Source of the DNA: Korobacter sp963703075
GTDB lineage: Bacteria > Acidobacteriota > Terriglobia > Terriglobales > Acidobacteriaceae
Length of the DNA stretch: 64,000 nucleotides
Direction of reading: 5' to 3'
Assembly (NCBI GenBank): GCA_963703075.1
Contig: OY969786.1
Location: 3,596,001 to 3,660,000, forward strand
Shown here: positions 45,294 to 55,150 of the stretch, piece after piece
Numbering within the stretch: the first letter of the stretch is position 1
How the letters are laid out: every line of letters starts with the position of its first letter
Program-made: the position numbers and the translations under genes
The notes under the pieces: generated by a model
Database searches by the model: none
Told to the model about the DNA's origin: nothing
The model's input: only the letters and a program-made list of their open reading frames with translations

Positions 45294-47536
45294 CAGTGCG
45301 ACTCCGCATCATCGGCCGTCGGTGCCGCGGCGGTTGTCGGGGCTGGCCCCTTATGCGCAACCGCGCTCGCTGGAGGCGTCGGCTGGCCGTTGAACTCCTC
45401 GCCATCCTTGCCCTTGAGCGCGACCTTCATGTAGTCCATCCAGATCGGCAACGCAGCCCTGGCGCCCGTTTCTTTTGCTCCCAGGGATACCTTCTCGTCG
45501 AAGCCGACCCACACTCCACAGGTGATGGAGGGCGAGAACCCGATGAACCATGCATCGGTGAAGTCGTTGGTCGTGCCGGTCTTTCCGCCCAGCGCATGCT
45601 TCATAGAACTCGCGGCGAATGCAGTGCCGTGCAGGATCGGCTCGCGCAGAAACTCCACCATGGTCCGCGCAGTCACGGAACTGATCACATCTTTTACATC
45701 CGGATAGTCTTCCTCGAGAACGCGGCCGTCGTAATCGGTCACCTTGACGATGTAGCGGGGAGTCACGCGCACACCATCATTCGGAAAAGTCGCGTAGGCG
45801 GCGACCTGCTCGTTCAGCGTGATTTCGGCGGCGCCCAGAGCGACCGGCAAGTAAGGCTGAATCTGCGACGTGACTCCGAAGCGATGCGCCATGTCGATAA
45901 CGTTATGAATGCCCACGCGCTCCGCGAGCTTCAGCGCCGGGATGTTGCGCGAATCGGCGATCGCATGGCGCAACGAAATCGTTCCCTCGAATTTTCCATC
46001 GTAATTATGCGGCGTGTAGAGGCCGCTGGCCGTCGGGAAACTGATAGGCGCGTCGACAATCGTATCGTCCGGCGTGATGCCGAGCTGATCGACGGCCGCC
46101 GCGTAAACATAAGGCTTGAACGAGGAGCCGGTCTGGCGCAGTGCCTGGGTGGCGCGGTTGAACTTGGAAACCTCGTAGTCCCGGCCCCCCACCATGGCCT
46201 TGATGTCGCCGGTGGCGTTGTCGATGGACAGGAGCGCGCCCTGGGTGCCGGAGTCCTCTTCCAGGCTCGCCTTGGCGCGGTCGCCATTCAGGGAGGCCAC
46301 CTTGATATACGCAATGTCGCCGACCTTGAGGATCTCCTGCGGGGACTTGTGCGCCGTCCACTTCATATCCTCGGGGGCAATGACGGCAGTGTAGCGGCCG
46401 AACTTCACCGTTGCCGTGGCGGGGGCAACGTCGGTGACCAGCACGTGGACGTAGCTCCCGGCCTCAACTGGATTGTCCCAATCCGGATGCTGGTAGCTGG
46501 CGAGGTCGTTGCCGGCGGCGACTACGTTCTGCAGTTTGCCGCGCCAACCGTGGCGTCGCTCGTACGCGGCCAGGCCGTCGAGCAGCGCCTGGTACGCGGT
46601 GTGCTGCAAATCCATATCGAGCGTGGTGTAGACGCGCAGGCCGCCTTCGTGGACCTCATCGGTACCGTACTTCTTCTCCAGGTAGCGGCGGATCTCTTCC
46701 ACGAAGTTGGGCGCCAGCGCGTTCGTATCGCTCTGGAAGCTCAACCGAATCGGCAATTCCTTGGCCTTGAAGGCCTGGTCGGCATTGATCTTGCCATCCT
46801 CGAGCATGTTGTTGATGACGAGGTTCCGGCGCCGCAGCGCGCGCTCGGGACTGTTGATGGGGGAGTAAGAGTTGGGCGCCTTGGGAAGTCCGGCGAGCAC
46901 CGCCGCCTCTTCGAGGGTGAGGTCCTTGGCCGGCTTATTGAAGTAGAAGTGCGAACCAGCCTCGAAGCCATAAACACCATGGCCGAGGTAGATCTGGTTG
47001 CAGTACATGGTGAAGATCTGTTCCTTGGTGAAGCGGCGCTCGATCTGCAGCGACAGCATGATCTCCTGCACCTTGCGCCGGAAGTTGCGGTCGGCGGAGA
47101 GGAACAGGTTGCGCGAGAGCTGCATGGTCAGGGTGGAGGCGCCCTGGGCGCGGCTGCCGGAACTGAGATCGCGGAAGGCAGCGCCGAACATGCGCCAGAA
47201 GTTGATGCCGAAGTGGTTCTCGAAGTCTTTGTCTTCGGTGGAGATGATGGCGTCGCGCAGCACCTTGGGGAAATCGTCGTAGCTGGCAATCATGCGGCGC
47301 TGGAGGGCGAAGGAACCAATAATGTGGCCCTGGTCGTCGTACAGTTCAGTGATCGAGCTGGGACGGAATTTTTCCAGTTCGGTGACTTGCGGGAGGTCGG
47401 TGGAGTACACGATCAACAGGCCGCAGCCCACGCCCAGCAGCGCAGTGGCAAAAATGAGCAGGGCGAAAACAACGCGGCCTACCAGTTTCCGGCCGCCCAC
47501 CTCAACCGGGGGGAGATTGTCGTAAAGCGAAGTCAT
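45293..47536 (-). CDS. Class A penicillin-binding protein (PBP1A-like)
   Basis: 747 aa from ATG 47536; GTG 47578 is an alternative. One N-terminal membrane helix (about 16-42). The GT51 glycosyltransferase has catalytic Glu101 in STEDKDFENHFG, then GASTLTMQLSRNLF and KVQEIMLSLQIERRFTKEQI. The transpeptidase has SxxK at Ser471 (TGSSFKP), SxN as ADSRN and KTG in GGKTGTTNDF. It polymerises and cross-links peptidoglycan. The PASTA gene follows by a TGATG overlap, so the two make one functional unit. Confidence 0.95.
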   Translation of the reverse strand: MTSLYDNLPPVEVGGRKLVGRVVFALLIFATALLGVGCGLLIVYSTDLPQVTELEKFRPSSITELYDDQGHIIGSFALQRRMIASYDDFPKVLRDAIISTEDKDFENHFGINFWRMFGAAFRDLSSGSRAQGASTLTMQLSRNLFLSADRNFRRKVQEIMLSLQIERRFTKEQIFTMYCNQIYLGHGVYGFEAGSHFYFNKPAKDLTLEEAAVLAGLPKAPNSYSPINSPERALRRRNLVINNMLEDGKINADQAFKAKELPIRLSFQSDTNALAPNFVEEIRRYLEKKYGTDEVHEGGLRVYTTLDMDLQHTAYQALLDGLAAYERRHGWRGKLQNVVAAGNDLASYQHPDWDNPVEAGSYVHVLVTDVAPATATVKFGRYTAVIAPEDMKWTAHKSPQEILKVGDIAYIKVASLNGDRAKASLEEDSGTQGALLSIDNATGDIKAMVGGRDYEVSKFNRATQALRQTGSSFKPYVYAAAVDQLGITPDDTIVDAPISFPTASGLYTPHNYDGKFEGTISLRHAIADSRNIPALKLAERVGIHNVIDMAHRFGVTSQIQPYLPVALGAAEITLNEQVAAYATFPNDGVRVTPRYIVKVTDYDGRVLEEDYPDVKDVISSVTARTMVEFLREPILHGTAFAASSMKHALGGKTGTTNDFTDAWFIGFSPSITCGVWVGFDEKVSLGAKETGARAALPIWMDYMKVALKGKDGEEFNGQPTPPASAVAHKGPAPTTAAAPTADDAESH

Positions 47537-47761
47537 ACCAATGGAGCTCGAAGCACCCCGCTTCCACTGCTTGAGCACACGGTTGAATGCGTCGAGAGGC
47601 CGCCGTTCGTCAACACGATGGCGGCGTAAAACAGGATCCCGCAGGACAAGCTTCGATGGAGTCGGGCAGGGTCAGAATAGCACGATGCGACGAGGCCCAA
47701 GGCGCCAGAAAACTCTTACAGACGTTTGCCTTAGGGTACGTCCCCGCTTCCTCGCAAGACC

Positions 47762-49102
47762 CTACCCGGCGACAAGAAGTTTTTTGTGCCATGTCCATAG
47801 CAGTGCCGAGCCTACCAGCATCAACCCGCAGCAAAGCCCGATCCATATACCGAGCGCGCCCATGTTCAAGCGGAAGGCCAGAACATAGCCGAGAGGCAGA
47901 CCGATCAGCCAATAGGCGATGAGGTTGGCGATCATCGGGGTATGGGTATCGCCTGCTCCGCGTAAGGCGCCGGTGGTCACCACCTGCAGCCCATCGAAGA
48001 GTTGAAACGCCGCCGCCACCAGTAACAAAGTCGCTCCGATTCGCACCACCTCCCGATCGGGAGAGAAAGCGCGGGCAATCATTCCCGGCAGCGATACAAA
48101 CACAAGTCCTGCACAGGTCATGAATCCGGCACCGAGCAGGATGGCTGACCAACCGGCGCGGCGTGCGCCGAGGACATCCTTTCTTCCCAGGTTCTGTCCT
48201 ACGCGGACTGCGGCCGCCGAGCTGATTCCCAGCGGGACCATGAAGGTGAAGGCGGCGCAATTGAGAGCGATCTCGTGTCCCGAGAGTTGCACCGGGCCGA
48301 GGCGGGCGCAGAGCGCAGTGGCGGCGGAAAAGGCGCCGATCTCCAGCAGGATCTGGCCGGATGCGGGCAATCCCAGCTTCAACAGCGCGCGGATGCGGGC
48401 CAGATCAATGCGAGGCCCCGGCTCATGCGCGGTGCGCTTTCTTTCGACCCAGGCGAGGGTGAGGGCAAGCACCAGCGCCATGTAGATACGAGCGAAGCAG
48501 GTAGACCATCCTGACCCGGCGATGCCATGGGCGCGAAAGCCGAGGTGTCCGTAGATGAGCGCGTAATCACCAATGGCATTGACTAGGTTGGCGGAAACCA
48601 GGGCGAAAGTGATGGGCAAGGCGACATCGCGGGCCTGCAGGTAACGCCGCAGGGCGAAGTAGGCCAGCAGGGGCAGCGTGCCCCAATTGAGCGCGGAAAG
48701 AAACGGCTGCATCGGCCCGACCAGTTCGACGCTGATGCCGAAGCGTCGCATCAGGAAGGGCCAGAAACTTACAGCGATCATCAGCAGCGGGGTGAGCGCC
48801 GCGGCCAGCACCAGGCCGTTGACGAGAGTGTGCTGCGCGTCTTTTGTGTCGTTGCGTCCGTACGCCTGGGCGACAAAGGTGTCCATGCCAAGCAGCAGCC
48901 CGCCGCCGAAAATCGCCAGCATGTGGTAGAGGCTCTGTCCGAGGCCGGTGGCGCCGATGGCGATGGCGCTATCAGGCAGACGGCCGACCATGATGGTGTC
49001 GACCACGCCCATGCTCATCCAGCCGAGCTCGGCAAAGATCAGCGGCAGCGCGAGGCGCAGTGTCTGGCGGAAGTCACCGGAAAGTGGGCGGGCGGAAGGC
49101 AC
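47762..49102 (-). CDS. MATE-family efflux transporter
   Basis: 446 aa, about 12 helices in two halves. The N-half reads LPLIFAELGWMSMGVVDTIMVGRLPDSAIAIGATG, the opening typical of NorM-type MATE proteins; the second half repeats the pattern with LGLPASGQILLEIGAFSAATALCARLG and GISSAAAVRVGQNLGRKD. These exporters use sodium or protons to expel cationic drugs. No regulator is adjacent. It is divergent from the small secreted protein at 49308. Confidence 0.94.
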   Translation of the reverse strand: MPSARPLSGDFRQTLRLALPLIFAELGWMSMGVVDTIMVGRLPDSAIAIGATGLGQSLYHMLAIFGGGLLLGMDTFVAQAYGRNDTKDAQHTLVNGLVLAAALTPLLMIAVSFWPFLMRRFGISVELVGPMQPFLSALNWGTLPLLAYFALRRYLQARDVALPITFALVSANLVNAIGDYALIYGHLGFRAHGIAGSGWSTCFARIYMALVLALTLAWVERKRTAHEPGPRIDLARIRALLKLGLPASGQILLEIGAFSAATALCARLGPVQLSGHEIALNCAAFTFMVPLGISSAAAVRVGQNLGRKDVLGARRAGWSAILLGAGFMTCAGLVFVSLPGMIARAFSPDREVVRIGATLLLVAAAFQLFDGLQVVTTGALRGAGDTHTPMIANLIAYWLIGLPLGYVLAFRLNMGALGIWIGLCCGLMLVGSALLWTWHKKLLVAG

Positions 49103-49307
49103 TTAGAGTTTGTATTGAATGTGGAATGGTTTGTCGAGCTGGCCAAAATTGACAGTCGGATCGACGATTACAAATCATCGCGATTCTCAAGGGACAAACC
49201 CGAATCCTCACCAGTGGCCATGAGTCAAATCATATAAGCACGGCCGTGGACCGGGATCACACCTCGCACCGCGAAGCCGGAGCAATTATTCAAAAGGAGT
49301 TCAGGAA

Positions 49308-49664
49308 ATGAAATCGAAGTCTATGGCAACACTTCTACTCGCACTCATGATGGCGCCGGTGACACTGCTCGCGGCCTCACACTATTCGGAAAACGTGACG
49401 TTGCCGGACGCAGTGACGGTGGGCGGCACGCAGGTGCCCGCGGGCACTTACCAGGTGAAGTGGGATGGAACCGGAACCGTGACGGCCACGATCAACGAGG
49501 GGAAGAAAGTTGTGGCAAGCGTCCCGGCAACCGTAGTGGACACAAAGTCGGCCTACGACGGAGCCATCGATACGCAAGGCAAGGTTCTGCAAGGCATCCA
49601 GTGGAAGAAGATGGCGATCCAGTTCAACCAGCCGGGGATGTCTGCACCTTCCGCGGGAAACTAG
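49308..49664 (+). CDS. Small secreted beta-rich protein
   Basis: 118 aa with AAGGAG 7 nt before ATG 49308. A signal peptide ends near residue 23 (TLLAA-SHYSE). The mature protein is beta-rich (VTLPDAVTVGGTQVPAGTYQVKWDG, then TVTATINEGKKVVASVPATVV), a pattern recurring in acidobacterial secreted proteins. 'GTQVPAGTYQVKWDG' suggests a small Ig- or jelly-roll-like fold; this is inference. No catalytic residues stand out. A strong terminator follows. Confidence 0.8.
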   Translation: MKSKSMATLLLALMMAPVTLLAASHYSENVTLPDAVTVGGTQVPAGTYQVKWDGTGTVTATINEGKKVVASVPATVVDTKSAYDGAIDTQGKVLQGIQWKKMAIQFNQPGMSAPSAGN

Positions 49665-49680
49665 TACCCTCTGTGAAAGA

Positions 49681-49710
49681 AGAGGCGCGAGCGATCGCGC
49701 CTCTTTTATT
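49681..49710 (+). terminator. Intrinsic terminator
   Basis: A 10-bp stem (agaggcgcga / tcgcgcctct) with a GCGA loop is followed by TTTATT, 17 bp after the stop of the small secreted protein gene. Confidence 0.85.
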
Positions 49711-49879
49711 GCTTATTGCTGTCAGTCCTGCTACCTCACATTTTGTCGTTGCGAGGAGGGCATAACCCGACGGGGCAATCTGCTGTTCTCGCCTACGCAG
49801 CCGAACAGCAGATCCCTACGTCGCTGCGCTCCTCTGGATGACAAGAACGAGTGATGCGTCACCAACGCTTTCTCGCGCA

Positions 49880-49908
49880 AAGAAAAGGGCGCGAACGAAT
49901 CGCGCCCT
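49880..49908 (-). terminator. Intrinsic terminator of the S41 gene
   Basis: On the minus strand an 8-bp stem (agggcgcg / cgcgccct) is followed by TTTTCTTT, 20 bp beyond the stop of the S41 homologue. Confidence 0.75.
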
Positions 49909-49927
49909 CTGATGCATCGGAGATAAG

Positions 49928-51148
49928 TTATGACTTCTGGTCTTTGTTCTTCAGGACTTCAACCGCGCGACGCAATTGCTCATCGGGCTGGTCCTTGGTG
50001 CGGACGTCGGGCGATTGGTTAGAGCTGTCGTCATCGGCGTCGTCCGGCGAGGCGTAGTCGTCGCTATCGGCGACCAGGATGTTGGGAGTCACGGCCGTGT
50101 CCTGGATCGCTTTACCCGAAGGCGAGTAGTACTTGGCGATCGAGATCATGACGGCTGAGCCATCCGCGAGCGGGAAGAGCTGCTGCACGGCGCCATCGCC
50201 GAAAGTCTTGTCGCCGAGGACGTCGCCGCGGGCGTTTTCGAGCACCGAGGCAGCCACGATTTCGGCCGGCCCGGCAGTTCCTTTATTCACCAGCACTACC
50301 AGCGGCAGGGTGGTGATCGCCTTGGAACCATCGGCGGTAAATACCTGCTTGGGGTACTTCTGGCCTTGCAGTGAAGCGATCGTGCCATGATTCAGGAAGA
50401 GGTTCGCGGTGGCGATTCCCTCCTGCTCGTCGCCGGCACCGCAGTTACGCAGGTCGAGGATGAGCTTGTGGGCGCCCTGTTTCTGGGCAGCCTTCACGTC
50501 GTTGGCGATTTCCTGGCTGCGGCCCTTGGTAAAAGTAATGACCTTGATATAGCCAATGCCGTCGTCCATCGACTTTTCGACCAGCGGTGGCGTGGCTACG
50601 ATTTCGCGGGTGATCGGGGTCTTCTGCGGCTGGGCGCGGCGCGGACGCACGACGCTCACGTCGAGCACAGAGCCGGGCTTGCCGGAGAGCAGGCCATCGA
50701 TTTCAGCCAGCGACATCTCGCGGGTGGTCTTGCCCTCGATGGCTTCAATAATGTCGCCACTTTCGAGGTTGGCTTTATCGGCCGGGCCTCCGGGAATGAC
50801 CGAAACAACGGCCGCGTAGCCATAGCGCTTGGAGACGGCTGCGCCGATGTTCGCCTTGCCTTCGGACTTACGCTCCTGGTACGCCTTGTACTCGGTCGGG
50901 TTCAGGTAGCTCGAGTTGGCGTCGAGGCTTTCGAGCAGGCCATGCAGGGCACCGTCGGTGACCTGGTTCATGTCGGGTTCCACCACGTACTCGGTGCGGA
51001 TCCGCGAAAGGACCTCGCTGTAAACCCCGAGCTGGCGGTACGCGCCATCGCTCTTCGAATCGGCATGCACGCCGAGGCTGCCATAAACCACGAAGAGGAC
51101 GACAAAAAGAGAGCTGCCTAACAACACGAACTTGGTAAGTTTCGACAT
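49928..51148 (-). CDS. S41-family C-terminal processing peptidase homologue lacking the catalytic dyad
   Basis: 406 aa with an N-terminal membrane anchor/signal (8-28), a PDZ domain (about 95-170: YGYAAVVSVIPGGPADKANLESGDIIEAIEG) and the S41 fold (VLVNKGTAGPAEIVAASV). In active Tsp/CtpA enzymes this segment reads GxASASE with the nucleophile Ser, and the Lys lies 25 residues on in FGKGxVQ. Here those positions are Gly293 and Asp318 (TFGDGAVQ), exactly 25 apart. The fold is kept, the dyad is gone. It likely acts as a scaffold or regulator rather than a protease. The C-terminus is acidic and disordered. Confidence 0.9.
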   Translation of the reverse strand: MSKLTKFVLLGSSLFVVLFVVYGSLGVHADSKSDGAYRQLGVYSEVLSRIRTEYVVEPDMNQVTDGALHGLLESLDANSSYLNPTEYKAYQERKSEGKANIGAAVSKRYGYAAVVSVIPGGPADKANLESGDIIEAIEGKTTREMSLAEIDGLLSGKPGSVLDVSVVRPRRAQPQKTPITREIVATPPLVEKSMDDGIGYIKVITFTKGRSQEIANDVKAAQKQGAHKLILDLRNCGAGDEQEGIATANLFLNHGTIASLQGQKYPKQVFTADGSKAITTLPLVVLVNKGTAGPAEIVAASVLENARGDVLGDKTFGDGAVQQLFPLADGSAVMISIAKYYSPSGKAIQDTAVTPNILVADSDDYASPDDADDDSSNQSPDVRTKDQPDEQLRRAVEVLKNKDQKS

Positions 51149-51371
51149 GGGCTGCTTTGTGATGCGAACTTGGGCCCCGAATCCTCGGGAAGTCCGCCCA
51201 TTATACCCCTACTTGGATGCTCCATCAGAGCAGGAAGTCGCGATGAAGCAGTAACTTCCGTGCTAGTTGGACGCTGTCCGGAGGGAATAGGAAGCGGAAC
51301 ATTCCCTACCCGGAGTGCGCCGTTCGCGGCGGGGCTTTGCCGTGCACGGGCTCGGCCACGCTTGCTTTCGT

Positions 51372-52373
51372 TCAGGGCTGCAGAACGGCAGACTTCCCAG
51401 CCAGCGCGGTGGTGGCCCGCAGCTGCTCCGCCGAGTCGTGGGCGCGCTTCTTCTGCTCCGGGCTCAGTTCGGTTTGCAACGCCTGGAGAAGCTCTTGGCC
51501 GCGGTTGTCGCCGGCGAGGGTGGCGGCGGAAACCCATGTCAGCGCCGCCGCAAGGTCTTTGGGAGCAACAATTCCCTGCGCCAGCCGGTAAGCGAGCTGG
51601 ATCTGCGCCCCGGTGTGGCCTTTTTCCGCCGCCTGCTGGTAAAGGTGGAAGGCCATGGCCGGATCGCGGGGGACGCCTTCGCCGCGTTCGTACATGTCAG
51701 CCAAATTGCTCTCCGCCATGGCGTTACCGGCATTGGCAGCCTTCCGATACCAACCCGCGGCCGCGGCCAGGTCGCGCGGCACACCAAGTCCGCGATCATA
51801 GAGATAGGCGAGATTGGTTTGGGCGTAGGTGTTGCCGCTCTCCGCGCCAAGACGGAATAGGCGAAGGGCTTCGCCGTAATCCTGATGCACGCCCTGACCT
51901 TTGAAATAGAGTTCGCCGAGGTTGAAGTAGGCGGCGGCGGAATGGGCATCGGCAGCCCGGTGCAGCCATTGCACAGCCGCCCCGAGGTTTTGCGGAACAC
52001 CCCAGCCATTGATGTAAAGCACGGCCAGATTCACCTGGGCGGGAACGTAGCCCCCTTGGGCAGCCTTTTGGAACCAGGCTACGGCTTTGGGCATGTCGGC
52101 ATCGGAACCGAGGACCAGCATCGAGGCCAGGCCCATCTGGTTCTGTTCGTAGACGCGACCCTGGTTGGCGAGTGCGGCGACCGCCTTCGCATCGCAGACG
52201 TTGTTGGTTGGGGGCAGCTGATGGGTAAAGATGGCCAGGCTGCAGGGTTGGTTCTGGGCGGCGGCCTGCGCGGCCAAGGAGGCGGCAAGCGTTATTGCCA
52301 GGGTAAGCGTCTTAACAAACGAGAACTTTGGGGCCGAGGCAGGTGTCTGATCAACAGCGATGTTTGGGTTCAC
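51372..52373 (-). CDS. Secreted Sel1-like repeat (SEL1/TPR) protein
   Basis: 333 aa from GTG 52373, chosen because GGAGAGG lies 6 nt upstream; a longer frame starts at 52469. Signal peptide to about residue 38 (AAQAAAQ). Six or seven Sel1 repeats of about 36 residues follow, each of the form AxxWFxKAAxxGxxxAQxNLAxLYxxGxGVPxD. Sel1 proteins scaffold protein complexes, often in envelope or signalling processes. It is divergent from the winged-helix/TolB gene, sharing a 209-bp control region. Confidence 0.92.
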   Translation of the reverse strand: MNPNIAVDQTPASAPKFSFVKTLTLAITLAASLAAQAAAQNQPCSLAIFTHQLPPTNNVCDAKAVAALANQGRVYEQNQMGLASMLVLGSDADMPKAVAWFQKAAQGGYVPAQVNLAVLYINGWGVPQNLGAAVQWLHRAADAHSAAAYFNLGELYFKGQGVHQDYGEALRLFRLGAESGNTYAQTNLAYLYDRGLGVPRDLAAAAGWYRKAANAGNAMAESNLADMYERGEGVPRDPAMAFHLYQQAAEKGHTGAQIQLAYRLAQGIVAPKDLAAALTWVSAATLAGDNRGQELLQALQTELSPEQKKRAHDSAEQLRATTALAGKSAVLQP

Positions 52374-52582
52374 GGGTACCCTCTCCGAAGGCGGGCAGGC
52401 ACAGGTCAGCCCGCATTTAGGGGAAACAATGGTTCGGGCGGATACGTACATCAATGCATCGCGGCTCATTTCCGCGTAGAGGGCGCATCATCCGCTAAAA
52501 GGCTGCAAACATTGGCTTCCCTGGTCGACCACCGTTTCGTTGCCATGGCCTCCGCGAATCAAGAAAGGCGTTATTTTCAGAA

Positions 52583-53961
52583 ATGACCAACCTCATTGAT
52601 CCAAATCGCGTGCGTTTCGGACCGTATGAGGTGGACCTGCACACCTGCGAGATCTGGAAGTTCGGCACACGGATGAAGCTGGCGGGTCAGCCCTTTGAAA
52701 TCCTCCGTGTACTGGTTTCTCGACCCGGAGAGTTGGTGACCCGCGACGAACTGCGCGAGAAGCTGTGGCCGGAACAGACCTTCGTCGATTTCAATCACGG
52801 GCTGAACGCGGCCATGAATAAGCTCCGCGACCTGTTGAGCGATGCGGCGGACGACCCGAAGTTCATTGAGACCTTGCCGCGGCGGGGCTACCGGTTCATT
52901 GCCAAGGTGGAGCGCGGGGGAGCCGAACAAGTTGCAGCCGCTGCGGAGACGCTGCCTGCGAATCCCGCGGGAGCTATGGCGGCGGTGGCTGTCCCTGCGT
53001 TTTTCCCACCCAACGCAGAAGGCGACCACAAACTCGATCACGGAATTTCACGAGCCTTCCTGGGCGTTTTAGCGGGCGCGATCCTGCTGACGTTATTCGT
53101 AGCCATCTTTGCCATGTTCGGCGCCACGCGACGACCGCAACCACCGTTGGTGATTGAGGCGGGCATGCGCGGAGCGCAGCGGATCGTCGCGAACGGCGGA
53201 CGGAATGAGGGACCGCAGTTTTCGCCGGACGGCAAGCGGCTCGTCTACATGTCGGACCGCGGCGGCACGCAGGATATATGGGTGAGCAAGCCGACGGGAC
53301 GGGTGCGAAACAAATCACGAGATTGGGAGACGCTGGAACACCGCGCTGGTCGCCGGATGGGCGGACGATTGCTTTCGACTCCAATCTGCATGGCACCACC
53401 GCGATCCTTACCGTTGATGCAAATGGAGGAGAGCCGAAGATCCTCGTCAGCGGCAACGCCAACAACAGTGTTCCCAGCTGGTCGCACGACGGGCGGTACG
53501 TGTACTTTTCGTCGGACCGCGGCGAAGGTCGTTTCCAGGTTTGGAGATTTTCCCTGAAAGACGGGAAGGAGGAACAAATTACGAAGAATGGCGGCTTCGC
53601 GCCGCTTGAGTCTCCAGACGGGCAGACCATCTATTACGCCGAATCACGCTACCCGAACCCGCACGTGTGGAGGGTGCCAAGGGACGGCGGGGACGAGACC
53701 ATGCTTTCTTCGCAGATCGAGCCGGGAACCTGGGCCAGTTGGACGGTGACAGACAAGGGAATCTACTTCGTCGACCCAACCGCCGGCAATGTGGCCATGC
53801 TGAGCTTCTTCGATCTGGGTTCGCATCGACTAAAACAATTGACCTTGTTAGGGCGATTTCCGTTCTGGATGACAGTGAGCCAGGATGGCAAGAAGGCCGC
53901 CTTCGACCGCGATGATTCCGATGATTCGGCGAGCGTGGTAGAACTGGAAGATTTCCAGTAA
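52583..53961 (+). CDS. Membrane-bound winged-helix regulator with TolB-like propeller, frameshifted in the sequence as given
   Basis: CadC/ToxR-type organisation. An OmpR/PhoB winged helix at residues ~10-110 (LVTRDELREKLWPEQTFVDFNHGLNAAMNKLRDLL, ending RRGYRFIA), one membrane helix (~160-182), then TolB-like repeats (SPDGKRLVYMSDRGG). At 53290/53291 one base is missing: adding a G turns SKPTGRV into SKADGTGAKQITR, and the propeller continues (WSPDGRTIAFDS and others) to TAA 53959-53961. The repaired protein is 459 aa. Unrepaired, it ends at 53557 with about 90 nonsense residues. Acidobacteria carry many such receptors; the ligand is unknown. Confidence 0.9.
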
Positions 53962-53993
53962 GCCCCCTCTTTCCCGGGTGGTTTACAGATAAA

Positions 53994-55142
53994 ATGTTGA
54001 GCACTATGGCGTGGGGTCCTGGAACGCAGATTGGCGCGTATGAAATCGTCGCACCCATCGGCAACGGTGGAATGGGCGAAGTTTACAAGGTGCGCCACGT
54101 CATCTCGCAACGCACCGAGGCCATGAAGGTGCTGCTCTCCGGGGCCAAGCGGCGTCCAGAAGTGACGGACCGATTCCTGCGCGAGATCCGCGTCCTCGCG
54201 AACCTGAACCATCCCAACATCGCCGGCCTGCATACTGCGTTTCATCACGAAGACCAACTGATCATGGTGATGGAATACGTGGAGGGCCTCAATCTCAGTG
54301 AGTCGCTGACCCGCGGGATGAAGCTGCAGGACTCTTTGCATTACGTGCGGCAGGTGCTCGGCGCACTCGCGTACGCGCACGCCCAGGGCGTGATCCATCG
54401 CGACATCAAGCCGTCGAACGTGATGATCAACCGTACGCGCGAAGTGAAGCTGCTGGATTTCGGCCTCGCGTTGATGAACACGCCGGACCCGCGGCTGACC
54501 TCCTCCGGTTCCCTACTAGGATCGGTACACTACATTTCTCCCGAACAGATTCGGGGCGAGACGCTGGATGCGCGCTCCGACCTTTATTCCGTGGGTGTGA
54601 CCTTGTTCGAAGTGATCACCGGAAAGTTGCCGGTGGAAGGTTCATCTTTCTCCGAAATCATCAACGGACATCTGCAGGGTGTGCCGCTCTCGCCCTCGAC
54701 CTTGAATTCCTCGGTCCCCGAGCGGCTGTCGCTGGTGGTGCTGCGCGCCCTGGCAAAAAATCCGGTCGACCGATACCAGAGCGCCTCCGAGTTCCTGCTG
54801 GCCCTGGATAGCGTTCACCTGGATGACACGGTGAGTTTTGATGTGACCGTGGATACCGCGTGGGTAGCGCCCAGGACGCCGGGCACCCCCTACCCGTCGG
54901 GGCAGCAAAGCGTTACATCGCGCACGCCCAGCTACGATCCTGTCGTCCTGAACGACATCACCGCGCAACTGGCGAACTACGTAGGACCGATCGCGAAGAT
55001 CATTGTCAAGCGAGCTTCGAGCCACTCGAATGATTTGCGGGAGCTGTGCGATAAAGTGGCGCGCGAGATCGATTCCGAGAATAACCGCAAGGATTTCCTC
55101 GTCGGCGTACGCAAGCACCTGCACGGCAGCGGCGAATTCTAG
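53994..55142 (+). CDS. Eukaryotic-like Ser/Thr protein kinase
   Basis: 382 aa (ATG 53994, or ATG 54006). Kinase domain at about 17-285: glycine loop IGNGGMGEVYK, catalytic Lys45 (EAMKVL), HRDIKPSNV (Asp137), DFGLA and the APE-equivalent ISPEQIRGE. No membrane helix. The C-terminal tail (about 285-382) has a Ser/Thr/Pro-rich stretch, then a compact helical segment LANYVGPIAKIIVKRASS that recurs in acidobacterial signalling proteins; I cannot name it. It follows the winged-helix gene by 32 bp and converges on the c-heme sensor. Confidence 0.93.
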   Translation: MLSTMAWGPGTQIGAYEIVAPIGNGGMGEVYKVRHVISQRTEAMKVLLSGAKRRPEVTDRFLREIRVLANLNHPNIAGLHTAFHHEDQLIMVMEYVEGLNLSESLTRGMKLQDSLHYVRQVLGALAYAHAQGVIHRDIKPSNVMINRTREVKLLDFGLALMNTPDPRLTSSGSLLGSVHYISPEQIRGETLDARSDLYSVGVTLFEVITGKLPVEGSSFSEIINGHLQGVPLSPSTLNSSVPERLSLVVLRALAKNPVDRYQSASEFLLALDSVHLDDTVSFDVTVDTAWVAPRTPGTPYPSGQQSVTSRTPSYDPVVLNDITAQLANYVGPIAKIIVKRASSHSNDLRELCDKVAREIDSENNRKDFLVGVRKHLHGSGEF

Positions 55143-55150
55143 CTTCGCAA

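Noticed and set aside
45296..47629. 777-codon open frame on the plus strand
   Set aside because: It lies fully antisense to PBP1A, whose catalytic motifs are intact. Long antisense frames are common in high-G+C DNA, and this one has no family likeness.
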